NCBI GenBank assembly: GCA_021234155.1
Contig: JAJEKV010000548.1
Span: forward strand, 64,001 to 128,000
Source of the DNA: Isoetes taiwanensis
Taxonomy: Eukaryota > Streptophyta > Lycopodiopsida > Isoetales > Isoetaceae
DNA length: 64,000 bases
Direction of reading: 5' to 3'
The position numbers were made by a program, and so were the translations under genes. Under the pieces are notes generated by a model. That model searched no databases, was not told the DNA's origin, and saw only the letters and a list, made by a program, of their open reading frames with translations. The first letter of the stretch is position 1, and every line of letters starts with the position of its first letter. Below, in pieces: positions 47,801 to 59,420 of the stretch.

Positions 47801-49865
47801 CCACTGATTAGTAACAGAGCAACAAGCAAGCAAGCATTTTTTCTCAAACAATATAACCAGGTTCTCTAAATAGTTTGATTGGGGTACCCAAAAAACAAAG
47901 ATCACTTCACAAAGTTCACAAGGATCACTTGGAGTGGATAATCATATGAGTTAAGAATCTAGCATCGATCCACACAAGAAGAAAAAAAAGCTTTGTGTTG
48001 ATGCAGCTACAGGACTAGATGCATTGCCATTTGGTATTCATGACATGCAATTTTTTTACAAGAAGTTCCATACGCAAGTGAAATATTTCTAAACTTATTT
48101 TGAATGTACATCCTGCTCATACCTATCGTCTTGTTTTTCGTCAGATTAGCAATTGTAAATTCCATTTTGTACTCAATCAAGAGCTTACCAATGATTAAAC
48201 CAATATATTCTAAATGATAATATTATGTGTATACCAACGTGGAGTCCAATGCAGTCCTCTCCATTAGGTACAATAGGCAACCCAGATAATGGACGTAAGA
48301 GTGCGTAGTTGTGAATGTCTTGTGCAGAGTAAGTTGTTAGCCATCCACATATAGAATATCTGAGTAATTACCTAAGGCGATTGTTTCTTGAATTCCAACA
48401 TCTGCACTTATGTCAATTGGTCGTAGTAAGCACATCTGAATATAGAAAATGAAGACGAGTCAGAGTGTTTCTTCTTTCACATTTTTTCTTTTGGTGTATG
48501 TAGAAGTTTCTTTCCTCTAGATTATGTAATGAACAATTGGGTCGAATTACTGCAAAATTATGCATGTTTTAGAACGCGTAGTCTTTGCCATGCTTGGTGA
48601 TAGAAAAGTGTTGCTCATAGGAATCAGTTAGGAGTTTAAATAGTACAGGAGTTCAAGAATAGTAAAGGAGTTCAAGGATAGTAAATAGTCCTTTGTCATA
48701 GAACTAAAAGGTCAGTGAAGAAGTGGTCTGATTTGGAGATCTTTTGATTTCCTCTCCTTTTTGAGTGGTAAGGAGACAAAAATACAAGGGCGGGGCCTTT
48801 TGGTGTGTGTGTTGGGGGGGGCTAAATCGGGCGCCCTTGAAGATAAATCTGCCACATAAAAGAGCTTCAAATGCCCATGCATAAATCAGTTTATCTCCCT
48901 CATCAGAGGGCATTCTCAAAAAAGTTTTCTTCTTTAAGTGCAGTTGTTCTGCTTCTTGTTACAACCTACGAAGTAAAACACGAATGCTTCTCTACGAATG
49001 TTTGACTATTCGCAAGAAATCAAGCCTGGAGCAGCTGAAAACAGAGGAAAGAGAGGAGCCCTAATCGCAGAAGAAAAAGGAATTTTCTGTCACTTGCCAC
49101 GCGGATGAGTGTAATTTGCCCAACTGTTTATTACATTAGGGAAAGTTCCTGTCTCAGAATATTCCCTCATATCTATGCAAGCTAAGGGAGAAGTATCAAA
49201 ATTATTGGCTTTATAGAATCAGTTTAGTAGTTCCCAAATTGACTGAAGTATCATTAGTTTGACAGATGATGTCCTCCTTGGACTGCATTGCTAACCAAAC
49301 ACGTGTCTTTCAGCCATTCAAAAGTGTGTTGAATGGCCGTGTGAAGTCCAAGAGAATGTTTTCCGCTGCATGGCAATGTTTTCCACTATATATTAGATAT
49401 AATATCATCTTGAGTATGGCTTAAGATGATAGACACTGATCTAACTAACCGAGCAAGCTTCTCTACTAAAGTGTACTTTGATTCAAAAGATGGAAATAAC
49501 ATAGCATATAAACTTCATGCTCTTGGGGCCGCAGCGCCTCAAGGCCTGCTGGAGGGAAAAGAGAGCTCAATGGTTGGCTAGATGGAATGTGCAGGAGCAC
49601 AGGTGCATACATGTGCAAACAGAGGCAAATCGCCATAGCTTGAGGCAATATCTTGGCGCTTGCTTCCTCAGCAAGCTTTGGGATGCCAATGCCCTTGAAC
49701 ATGTCAAGACAAAGACACTACCAGTAGCCACATAAATCCCACATTGGAACAAGGCCCGCAATGCTACCTGCGTACCCACTTGCCCATGAAAAAGCGCAGG
49801 ACTCATTGCCTCCATTCGCCGAGGGCACATCATCTTGAATTGAGGCAGGCGGATGGATTGGTGAG
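44823..49865. other. 5 kb without a recognised gene
   Basis: Small frames such as 45617-45919 (+) and 45249-45515 (-) are not recognised. The stretch 45700-45960 has a frame reading SASSRHEAEHVVRILYELPDF, coding-like but unplaced. 47150-47360 is hairpin-rich (separate entry). The rest is AT-rich. Confidence 0.3.
47248..47347. repeat. Long inverted repeat, 23-bp arms
   Basis: AAAAATCTTTCGCATAAGCG.. at 47248-47270 pairs with 47325-47347 (22 of 23 positions). Smaller palindromes (TTTCGC..GCGAAA, CTTATGC..GCATAAG) lie around it from 47155. Probably a foldback or MITE remnant. Confidence 0.65.
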
Positions 49866-50289
49866 CCACGCCGGGGCAGGCTCTGTCAATCTTGCCAAAT
49901 GGGAGTCATTGAGGATGAATCTCATACCCTTCAAAGTTGCCCAAAGATATGATCAAATTTGGACGCCGGCTATATGCTGGAGTTGGTGGGGCCTGGCCAG
50001 CCGTTACATGTGACATTGAGCATCCGATGCGGGTCTTTGGGATCATACCTTCGAGAGGTTATGGGCATGCGAGATCAGCTATGTCCTCGGGCACACACTT
50101 GACATGTATATATACACCGATGTATACTTGTGCAGTTTGACATCATTCTTATTACCGCCCGGGTTTTTCCTCGAAAACCCTTGGTGGGTTTTTTTACCGG
50201 ACAAGAATAAGTTTCTCTGGCTCCTTATGGGTCCCATAGGCCGATTGGCCTCAGTGGACAATAAAAAATCATTCTCATTCTCATTCTAT
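49866..50289 (+). mobile_element. Retroelement 3'-end copy B, (ATTCTC)n tail
   Basis: Closely related to copy C through CATACCCTTCAAAGTTGCCC, GCGAGATCAGCTATGTCCTC and the hairpin block TTTTTCCTCGAAAACCCTTG...GGGTTTTTTT (50163-50195), ending after GGCCTCAGTGGAC in ATTCTC repeats. The upstream 49500-49865 may belong to the same copy but has no partner in the window. Confidence 0.65.
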
Positions 50290-51393
50290 TGAACCCATCT
50301 TTTAAGGGCCAATTTAATACATTGATGATATTGTCTAATTCGATTTCAATAAAATAAAATTAATTGTGAGGCAGTCGTGTCAACTGTCACACTCATTAAC
50401 CTTTATCAATGTGACAACATTCGATGTCTTGCCAGAGGAGTTAACACACTCACATTAAAACTATGTGTAAATACACAGGCTCCTTGAGTGCAACAATGCG
50501 GGAAACGCGTGATGGTGTTTATAGTTTCAACAAAAGACGAATGTTGTCGAGGGGAATTTTGAAAATAGCATTCAGAACTTCGAGCTTAGCATTTTTTGAC
50601 GAGAGCATTCTTACCATATGAGGCAGTGATAGGCGATGCAAAGAAGGCCATCTTAATTATAAATCCGTTATTTATTCTAAGCTTTTGAAAAAAATTTGTT
50701 TGCTCTTTGTTTTCCATGGTCAAAGGACCGCAGTTTGGAATTCGTATTTTTTTCTCTTGCCCTTTCTCTGCTGTTGAAGGTATTCCTGGAAATATTATAG
50801 ATTTTAATCTAGGCCTGTAATACGCTGCAATTTCCTCCCCCCTAACTTTACGTTATCCAGTGTGTCTTCAACTTTGCCCTAAAGTTTTGAAGGTCTATAT
50901 TTGATCTTCAATATTCGACGAACTAGATAGCCCATGGTTTTTCCTTCTCGCTCTACCGTTTCAAGGTTCAATGGCGATGCCTACTTCTTAGTATGCTGGT
51001 AGCTATAGCAGCTCTGGCAAGAGTGCATGCAGGGTTCAATTTTCGGCGATCTACTAAAATGAGGCATAGAATTTTCGACCGACTTAGGGAGCTCTTATGG
51101 CAGGTAGGCGCATAAAATTTTCGGCCGGCTTAGGGAGCTAAGAATATGCATTCTAACTAATGTTTGGTTTACTTAGGTCAAATGGTGCAGAGACTAAGAA
51201 ACTATAAGGATAGGAATACTATAGGCAAGTCCTTGAGGAATATGAATGCTTTTGAGTTTTTCATAAACTAAGCAGGGTTCATGTATCTAGTCAAGCTTCA
51301 TACAATTTTACATAGGTCAAGTTTCATACAATATTACATAGGCATTACTCAATCATTGTATTGCAATAATTTGTAGGACCCTAGACTGATAAT
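50290..51393. other. Spacer without a recognised gene
   Basis: AT-rich. A short unit (ATAGAATTTTCGACCGACTTAGGGAGCT) is repeated with changes near 51067 and 51112. Nothing else is seen. Confidence 0.3.
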
Positions 51394-51936
51394 CATTAGG
51401 GATTTTTTGAGATCATAAAAAGGGCCTTCTAAAATTGCTGACTAAGCTATATGAACTACCAATCGGAAAGAAGACCGGTAATCCAAACCAAAATAGTTAT
51501 AACTAACTTACTAGATCACATTTTCTAGCATGTGTTGATAGAAAAGTCCAAATGAGCTCTTGTTTGGTGCAATAGATAGATCTCATTGAGATCTTTGCAA
51601 TCTTAGGTGGTTTGCATATCTTTTAGCCCCATAGGATAGTAAAAAATGGTAAAAACCATATTTTTTGTAGTTTTGACAATCATAAGTGGTTAAAATATGT
51701 GCGAAGCACCTAAGGTTGGAAAGATCTCAATGAGATCTATCTATTGCACTAAACAAGAGCTCATTTGGACTTTTCTATCAATAGTTATGCTAGAAAATGT
51801 GATCCAAAGGAGTTAGTTATAACATTTTTTTGTTGGACCCATCGACTCGATTTCGATTGGTAGTTCATTTATTATTTTATTTGGCTTAGTTGGCATGTTT
51901 TAAAGGCCCTTTTTTAATCTCAAAAAAACCCTAATG
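51394..51936. mobile_element. Foldback (long-hairpin) element, 543 bp
   Basis: The left arm (51394-51600) and right arm (51710-51936) are inverted copies along about 200 bp each. They are best matched at AAAGTCCAAATGAGCTCTTG (51532) and its complement near 51760, and at AACTACCAATCG (51454). Outer ends are CATTAGGG and CCCTAATG. The loop is about 110 bp. No coding capacity. A transcript would fold into a very long hairpin. Target duplication not identified. Confidence 0.8.
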
Positions 51937-52427
51937 AGTGTACTACCTCTTCAATATCTAGCATAATAACACGGGGTTTTCTTTGGATTTTTTGTACGCT
52001 TTTTATTAAGGTTTTTCTATAATTTGGATGATGTATTCACGTGGATGTACTAAACAGTATTTCTAGAGTGCATCTCTTTCTTAGCCATTGATTTCAAAGA
52101 AGAGGGAAATCGTGTAGTTGTGGGACTTTTATTATTCGCATGATGTTTTTTAGTGTGCACTTAATATTAGGTTTCCAGGCAATAGTAGTTTTAGAATTCC
52201 ACAATTAGAGTTCGGGATTTGCTAGCACCAAGCTAAGAAAAAATACCCGCATCCACAAAAAGAAGCAGTTGTTCTTCCATCCATGCTATATTCGATCACT
52301 ACCATATCTGATCTAAAGCAGTTGTTCTTCTATCCAATGCATATTCAATCATCTCTCTGTGCTAGCATGTCCAATCTTTTGCATGCACTTCTTTTTAAAT
52401 TAAAAAATTCAGCCTACAACAATATTT

Positions 52428-52823
52428 TGTTAGTTTAGAGAGCTGCACAAAAGGGAAGATACAAGTAAGAAGATTGTGTGTTTTGTAGAAGTTTGGATTA
52501 GGATAATACAAAGATCTTCCTATGCGGCTCTCTTATAGCAATCCAACAACCAATAAGAATATGCAAACTCTGCTTCAATACAAAAAAAATCTAGTCTGTT
52601 ATAGAAGCATGAAGATTTTGTATACCTGAGATGACAAAAAATACTCCATTGTTGCTTTTGTTAGTTTAGAGAGTTGCACGAAATGGAAGATACAAGTAAG
52701 AAGATTGTGTGTTTTGTAGAAGTTTAGACTAGGATAATACAAAGATCTTCCTATGCGGCTCTGTTATAGCAATCCAACAGCCAGCAAGAAAGTGCAAACT
52801 CTGCTTCAACATAAAAAATCTAG
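52428..52823. repeat. Direct duplication of a 165-bp segment, period 230 bp
   Basis: GTTAGTTTAGAGAG(C/T)TGCAC through CTCTGCTTCAA...AATCTAG occurs at 52428-52595 and 52658-52823 at roughly 90 percent identity by eye. A smaller duplication (CAGTTGTTCTTC(C/T)ATCCA) lies just upstream at 52266 and 52319. Confidence 0.75.
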
Positions 52824-53471
52824 TGGGTCAATGGCTATTGTTTATATCTGAAAACTCCCTGGTAGTTTGTGATTGGAGAATGCGAGTGTGGAGATAGCAC
52901 TATTCACTGGGGTTGAACTTGTCTGGGCTGAAGATAGCCATTGGAGCTACATGAAGAATTAAAGCTTATTGTGTTATTAAGCCCACAAACATTTGGATAC
53001 TGAATATGAATGCTTGCAGATTTTGGACAAGTTTTTTAAGTACACCCCTAAAGTAGATATTTTGCAATTTAATTCCCTTTTGGTTTGGGTGCATATTCAC
53101 ATGGGGGTGACGTAGGGCAGCAAGAGCCCTTTTTCAACTTCTAAAAATCATATAATACATGTAGAAAATCAACACAATTAAGTATATTGGCTCAAACCTT
53201 ATAATATTTCACAATGTACCAAAACATGTACGAGCATACCCCACAAAAAAAAATTGCTATCTACGATCTACATCGAGGAATAAATGGCAAATATGTCCAT
53301 CAAGCCTGACTCTCGATGCGAGGAGTCACCCCACAGGTGTGAATATGCATCCAAACCAAAAGGGGTTTAAGGGGGAATTAAATTTAAATGTGTTGGATAT
53401 AATGGTTTGTACTACCACTTCAATATGTAATTAGATGTCAACAATAAAGATTTTCTTGCATAGTTATTACA

Positions 53472-53866
53472 ACCTCTCTTCATACCCTTCAAAGTTGCCC
53501 AAAGATATGATCAAATCCGGACACGCTATCTTTGAGTTAAGTGGGGCCTGGCAGCCGTTACATGTGACATTAAGCCGAGGCTTAAAATGCGGGTGCTAGG
53601 ATCATACTTTCAGGAGGTTATGGACATGCGAGATCAGCTATGTCCTCGGGCACACACTTGACATGTATATATACATTTATTTCATGATGATGTATACTTG
53701 TACAGTTTGACAACATTCTTATTATTGCCACAGTTTTTCCCTCGAAAACCCTTCGGGGCGGGGGTTTTTTAACCCAGACAGTAATAAGTTTGCTCTGTTC
53801 CTTCTGGGTCCTATAGGCCAATTGGTCTCAGTGGACGATAAAAATCATTCATTCATTCATTCTTTC
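53472..53866 (+). mobile_element. Retroelement 3'-end copy C, (ATTC)n tail
   Basis: Same family as copy B, with the blocks in the same order: CATACCCTTCAAAGTTGCCC, CAGCCGTTACATGTGACATT, GCGAGATCAGCTATGTCCTC, ACATGTATATATACA, hairpin TTTTTCCCTCGAAAACCCTTC...GGGTTTTTTAACC (53732-53772), GGTCTCAGTGGAC, then ATTC repeats and TTTC repeats. It lacks bases present in B and carries a 12-bp duplication before GATGTATAC. Confidence 0.65.
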
Positions 53867-55883
53867 TTTCTTATTGTTCACTGATAACTTTACAATCTAG
53901 TAATGCTGGGCACCGTTATTAGTTTTTTATTAAGTTTTTCTTTTCGAGATCTTCCACAAGAGCCTTTTTTCCGCTAAGTTAATTTTAATATATGGACTAA
54001 AAACTATGTTTATGTTGTGGACAAGATATTTCTATTCGTGACTCAAGATATTTGTTCTTTTCGTGGCCCTCTATATCTTTGGAGCATGGCATGCTTATTT
54101 TTTCCCACATTCTTTCTTGCCACATTCTTTCTTGGAGTATTTATTTCCTTGATGGCGTCTACTTGAACTACTAAGCATAAACGCAAGTATATTGCTAAAA
54201 GATGGTCGTCAATCCCTATTAAGAAGCATCGTGTTAAGAACCATCGTGCATCAGCTATTCCTTTTATTCCATCCAATAGGGCTACTTTGAATCTTAACTT
54301 TTCAATGATCCTTTAGCTTCGATTAGTTTTTCTCTAAGTTCACCGTATGATTTGCCTAATTCTGCTCCTCCCTTGGTGGGTCAAAATTCAATGATTCCCA
54401 GTTCTTCTTCTTCGGATGTTATAGCAAACTTCCGCAAGCGTTAAAGCTCCAGTCTGCTCAAATCCAAGACTTACAATGTTCTTTATCTAGTCAATTCCAT
54501 CGATCCGAGCCCTCGGATCAAGATTCTAGAGGGGGCGAGCATGCATGTCTCGCATGCATGCATCGCATGCCTTCTATGGTTGGGAGATTGCTATATTAGG
54601 CGAGGTTCTTCTTCAACGTGTCATCGACGCTTCCTCTTTCTCTCTCAGCAGTACTTTATTCTCTATTCTTTGAAACCCACCCCTCCCCCCAGTTAATTGT
54701 TTAATGTATTTGTCGCCTGGCACGCGTGATCAGCGCCTCCACTTTGGGAGGTTTGTTTTGTCGCATGTGTTCTAGTGTTGGTGATGTGCTTGGTGCGGGG
54801 TTCTAGATGTGCAGGTACATGTTGGCAAGTGGCAGCAGCTTCGACTTCTCCATTCGTGGGTTTTTTGGGAGCGAATTCTCGGCCTTACGTTTGTCTCAAG
54901 CCCCTTGCTGAATGCTTATCACTAGGATTTTTCCTCAAAAACTCGAAAGGGCGGGGTTTTTTAATCCTGGTGATAAGCTTTCGGCAGGTACACAAACCAA
55001 ACATCTATTAGCATTGTATTTCATGGGGTCCAAGTTGTATAATTGGACATTCCCTTTATTTTTCTTCATGGGTAGTTCGCATATGTGCGACTATCCACTA
55101 TCCACCATTGTAGAAAATCTGTTGAGATGAATGAGAAGCCTATCTATATGTTAATGAGAAGCTCGAGGCCTTGAGGTTGGAGATTCAGGAGCACGCTTCC
55201 CGTGATGTACCTACTTTTAAAAGTGGTCCAATTAGGTACTAGTATGAGTTCTTGTCCTCTATGCAAGACTGCTTTCACAATTTATACTCTCCCATGTCCG
55301 CGTTGAGCCCTTCGATTACTAATGACGTTCTTACAATTGTGAAAGTGAGTAAAACGTTTGTTGCTCGACATATGAAATTCTTGATTGTTGCAGACCGGGA
55401 GGGCTATGAGTTAGCTCTTCATTTTGATGACCATTTCTTCCTCCTTTCTTCGTTGATGAAGCACGACATCTCAAACTTGCCCGCCAGTGATGACGTAGTT
55501 TGTCTTAATTAGTTGAGCTGCATCTTTTGTGGGCATGGTTCTTATTGTATTGACCCTTGTTCTGCCTCATTAGGGCATGGGTTCCTTCCATGACTCATTG
55601 CTTAATTTGGTTTTTCATCAATAGATTTTGTGCCTCTAGGGGCTAAGTATTGATTTTTTTTTTATTATTCTTTATTTATTATATATTTTGACAACCGATG
55701 TTTCTTGTTTTTGGTCAGTTAGAGTTGTGATATGCGTAACTATTGGGGCTTGATTTCTTTTGTTCCAAGTCCATTTTTCTATTGTTTCGTGCTTTTGTTA
55801 TATATATTGGATTGAGCATGTCTGCATAGATGTAGGTCTCTCCGGTTGCAACCTTAGTTGTGAATTTGTTTTTGGGCTCCGCA
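53867..55883. other. Retroelement-like region with hairpin block D; no recognised gene
   Basis: 54905-54975 contains the same type of 3' hairpin (ATTTTTCCTCAAAAACTCG...GGGGTTTTTTAATCC) seen in copies A-C but without a simple-repeat tail. Coding-like stretches on the plus strand (54030-54480; 54840-55510, including LEALRLEIQEHASRDVPTF and VSKTFVARHMKFLIVADREGYEL) are unrecognised and broken, probably retroelement ORF remnants. Confidence 0.35.
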
Positions 55884-56035
55884 GAACGCCGATGACTAGA
55901 AAAGAGGAAGGAGGCGATATAAATAGGAGATGCAAGGTAGGGCGTCCCCATCCAAGGAATGTCGGTTCTATTGCTATCGCAATAGAACCGTGGCATTATT
56001 TATTATATATTTTGACAACCGATGTTTCTTGTTTT
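55673..56035. repeat. 40-bp direct repeats flanking a 283-bp insert
   Basis: TTATTTATTATATATTTTGAC.. through TTTCTTGTTTT is present at 55673-55712 and again at 55996-56035. The sequence between includes the promoter-hairpin module 55884-55997. It reads like an insertion with an unusually long flanking duplication, or unequal recombination. Confidence 0.7.
55884..55997 (+). promoter_or_regulatory. 114-bp module with TATA box and perfect hairpin, copy 1
   Basis: Contains TATAAATAGG at 55919 and a perfect hairpin at 55964-55989 (arms GGTTCTATTGC/GCAATAGAACC, loop TATC). A second copy of equal length is at 60045-60158 with the same spacing. The layout suggests the promoter and leader of an LTR or similar retroelement. 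Confidence 0.6.
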
Positions 56036-56250
56036 GCACTACTTTTTAATTTGCTTCTAGTGCTTCGAGTAGCTTCATCAATTTTTTGTCTTGCATCCTT
56101 TGTAAATAGTCATTAACTTTCTTATTCATGGTTAATCTCTGGCATCTTGTGCTTTGCATTTTTATGTTTCGTTGCGTGGTGGCTTTTGTAGTTCGAGAGT
56201 TTTCCACTTGTTGTGCTTGTCTATCAACCCTGGCCTCGTATCTCCTTTCT

Positions 56251-56350
56251 TGTCACATTTGAGCATTGCCAATTAGTGTCAGATATATGCATTTTTAGGA
56301 TGTCACATTTGAGCATTGCCAATTAGTGTCAGATATATTCGATTTTAGGA
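56251..56350. repeat. Tandem duplication, 50-bp unit x2
   Basis: TGTCACATTTGAGCATTGCC starts at 56251 and 56301. The two units are nearly identical to TTTTAGGAT. Confidence 0.85.
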
Positions 56351-57468
56351 TCTGTGAGCATCGTGGAATTCATAGTTTTCTCATATTCTAAATTCTAAGA
56401 GGCACCTCTTCTATCGGCCATGTTATTTGTTGTTGTATAGAGTCTTCCAAGAAGCTTACTTATTATATCAATACTAGTTTCATCAGGTGCAAACTGACTA
56501 TTCTTTAAATATAGAACAGCCACCAACACCTTCCCATTTAAGACATGTGCCCATCCTTGATGGATGTGAGCTGGGCATTGGTTGACCCGCAAGCATCTCC
56601 TAATCCAAAGGCTACGCTTTAGTACTTGCGGCTGGCGGCAAAGCAGTAAGAAGAAGTATTACAGACAGGGTCGAAATTGAAGGGGTGCGACCCTTAAAAA
56701 TCCGGTCATTCAAAAAAATTTCCGATAGCCAAAAAATATTCCCGGCGTTTTTTCAGGCTATTTTTTGGGAAGTTTCTAAGGATTTTTGGGAAAGTACACT
56801 ATAATTTCATGTATTTCCAGTAACCTTAAATGTAAGCAGGCATTTTTAATGGTTAGGGAAAATTCTAATTTCGAACCACGAATTCTGGATGAAAAGCTTG
56901 GTTTATGCATTGAAGTCATGAAGAGGAAATACTTGATCTGGGTGTTTTTATGCTGTTTAACCAAGACACTCTTAATGAAGATAATTTGGCATGGAGTGGG
57001 CATCGTCTTTACCCGGTTTTTGGATAGCAGTTCTAACGTCATCCAAAATAGGTCTTTCTAGCTTGGCTTTCTATCCATTGAAAGGCATTTGGGTATTGGC
57101 GAGAATAGAGCGGTGATGTTATGGAGTTCGTGCTAAAAGCAGAACGGGGTTCCACATTTGTTCTCGATTCAACTGGAAGCCTTGTGCTGAGATGAATCAA
57201 ATCAAAAGTTTGGTCTCTTTGGACCAGGGTATAGAAAGGTGGGGAGATTGAAAGGAATGGTAATTTGGTGTTGTATGATGGGAGCGAGAGGCGCGGTATG
57301 GCAAAGCATAGATAATTCATCGAGGCGTTGTAGTTTTAAATTGGAACTTTAGCAAGCTCTCAAAGGGAAGTTCTATTGTTGCGTTCGAGCATGGTAAGTT
57401 AAAGGTGACGCAAGGCCATAAAACGTTATGCACACAATATCTTGGGGGTTTGAAAATTGGGCTTAGCC
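56351..57468. other. Spacer without a recognised gene
   Basis: Overlapping frames on both strands at 56776-57320 (up to 93 codons) are unrecognised. Their overlap on opposite strands suggests chance ORFs in moderately AT-rich DNA. Confidence 0.3.
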
Positions 57469-57471
57469 TTA

Positions 57472-57665
57472 GGCTACGTTCCCATGAAACGGCCAGGACT
57501 TGAAATTTCTTGTCAAAGCTGAAGTCGAGCCGGTTCCCATGTTCATATTTTGAGGTCAACTTCCAAGTCCGGGCTTGGATTTTTCGAGGAAATGGAGGGG
57601 GTTTCGAACTCTCCGGTTATTTGCCTTGAATCTTGAGTCCGATCGGGGCGCGTGGGAACGTAGCC
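57472..57665. mobile_element. Tourist-like MITE (PIF/Harbinger type), 194 bp
   Basis: Terminal inverted repeats GGCTACGTTCCCA(T/C)G at both ends, flanked by the direct repeat TTA at 57469-57471 and 57666-57668. A 3-bp TTA/TAA duplication and a GGC-starting repeat are the hallmarks of PIF/Harbinger MITEs. Short, with no coding capacity of its own beyond chance frames. Confidence 0.8.
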
Positions 57666-57794
57666 TTAGATTGCGCAACACTGTTGAAACTGGCCCTGAT
57701 GGTCCCCTTATCTACTATCTGGATTTTACCAGTTTCAACTCCCGCGGTATGCCAATCTCCCACGTTTTTCTAACTTCCGGATATAAATCCAGCA

Positions 57795-57866
57795 TTATAC
57801 TCTTCTAGATGGCACCTCCAGGAGCGCGGCTCCTTCAAGCTTTATACTCTTCTAGATGGCACCTCC
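57795..57866. repeat. 25-bp direct repeat, period 47
   Basis: TTATACTCTTCTAGATGGCA.. occurs at 57795-57819 and 57842-57866, immediately before the membrane-protein ORF. Confidence 0.8.
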
Positions 57867-57884
57867 CTCTGTTGTACCGGTCAC

Positions 57885-58421
57885 ATGTCTTTTGACAATT
57901 GCCCGTCCCTCCTGAGCGCAGGAGAAATATCTTTAATTAGCATAGTGATTGCCTCTCTCTTGATCATGATTTATTCAGAAGTAAGATCCTGCTTTCTCAA
58001 AAATTCTAGCCATCACATTTTGCTTCGCATACTTTTGCTTGCCTCGGTTAATGCCATATTATTCTCGTCTTTACTAGCAGTTATTGGTGTTCTTCGACAC
58101 AAGTATTCTACAATTTATTTTGCCATCATCTCTATAGACATGACCATTCTGCAAGTATCCGTTAGGGGTGTCCTCCAATTTTTCATTAGAAATTCTCCTC
58201 CCAGAAGGATACTCCTGTTTATATTGATTGCTCTACACTTCATAGTAATCTTCCTTGGATGCTCTGCATTTGTTGGCTGGCTTCTTTCTGGAAGCTCGTA
58301 TAATACAATGCCAATGGCCTACATCTACATTCTTCATTTTGGAGTCTTAAATCTTTATCCTCTTACAATCATTAATACTATAATTCTAGTTAAGCATGAT
58401 TTCATTAATTGGAGAAAATAA
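57885..58421 (+). CDS. Hypothetical multi-pass membrane protein, 178 residues
   Basis: An uninterrupted frame from MSFDNCPSLLSAG to DFINWRK. Hydrophobic segments at about residues 14-33, 46-70, 77-95, 107-131 and 140-166 predict four or five membrane spans, with short charged loops (SEVRSC, RHKYS, RNSPPRR) between. I recognise no family. Nearly every other long frame in the window is broken, so the intact length stands out. Hydrophobic codons can arise by chance in T-rich DNA, however, and no intron, promoter or homologue was identified. The ATG is chosen as the first in frame after an upstream stop. Confidence 0.4.
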   Translation: MSFDNCPSLLSAGEISLISIVIASLLIMIYSEVRSCFLKNSSHHILLRILLLASVNAILFSSLLAVIGVLRHKYSTIYFAIISIDMTILQVSVRGVLQFFIRNSPPRRILLFILIALHFIVIFLGCSAFVGWLLSGSSYNTMPMAYIYILHFGVLNLYPLTIINTIILVKHDFINWRK

Positions 58422-59420
58422 CGCAATTTTGAGAATTTTAAGCACACCTATTTTGCTCAAGCACAAATACTTTCACCTAGTTCTCGATGTTAGTCCGTTG
58501 CCTCCTGGTACAGGACTATTCATGCATACGACGGACCAGGTCAAGAACAAGGATCCACGGTCTGTGGCCCGGGTCATTCGTCAAAGGGCCAGAAGACCCC
58601 AAAGAAGAAGAACGTCAAAAGGCGCCGCCGGACAAGTGGATTTGCCCACCGCCGCGTCGCGTCGGCGTGATTCTAGGCACTTCAAGAGGCACCGCCCAAG
58701 ATTCCTGCAAGATGGGCCTCCTTCCGTGAGTCGGCACGAGATCGGTCGAGTGTCTATATTGGGCCAAAGGCCATTGTACTATATATATGAGTAGAGCTAG
58801 CACATGAGTTTTTAGATGAGTTTTGAGTCTTGTCTCATTTCAGTCTTCTCTCGATTGCGAGAGCTCATGTATGTTCATCATTGATATCAAGGAAGCTTAT
58901 CATTTTCCTCTCATTCCTAGGATGGGTCCTATGAAACAACCAACTGGAGTGAAGTGGTGTTCTCATTGAGCTTTGTAAAACATTGAGTACAAATGGATCC
59001 CTCACTAGGGATAGATAAATTTGGAAATATGAACTTTAAATGCTCAAACTAGACAATCATCGAGAGCATGATGGCCAAGAATACAACATAAAAAGATGGT
59101 TTAATCCGCCACTTGGTCGATGCAAAGGTGAGAAGACCCAATGGATCGTTCCTCATCTGAAGACGACCCCACGCCTTCTTAGGTTTTTGAGGAAACCCAA
59201 GCAAATAGTTGAAGCACGACCCCACGCACTATGGCAACCACAAAGCCTTAAACAATCCTGAGAATCAAGGTGAAAGAAAAATAACCCATCAATGAGTTAG
59301 ATGCCATAGGCAAAGAAGACTCCAGGAGGAGGCCCAGGCCACGAGAAAGAAATAACCACCGACCAATCGGGGAACCGGCCCGCTGAATGACCATCCGCGG
59401 GAAAAACAACCGATTAGTGC
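58422..59420. other. Retroelement-like region, GC-rich then non-coding
   Basis: 58560-58740 is GC-rich and arginine-rich in translation. TATATATATGAG at 58781 may be a promoter. The 35-bp block at 58913-58947 (CCTAGGATGGGTCCTATGAA..) recurs at 60157-60191 directly after the promoter-hairpin module, which suggests one retroelement family. Confidence 0.4.
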
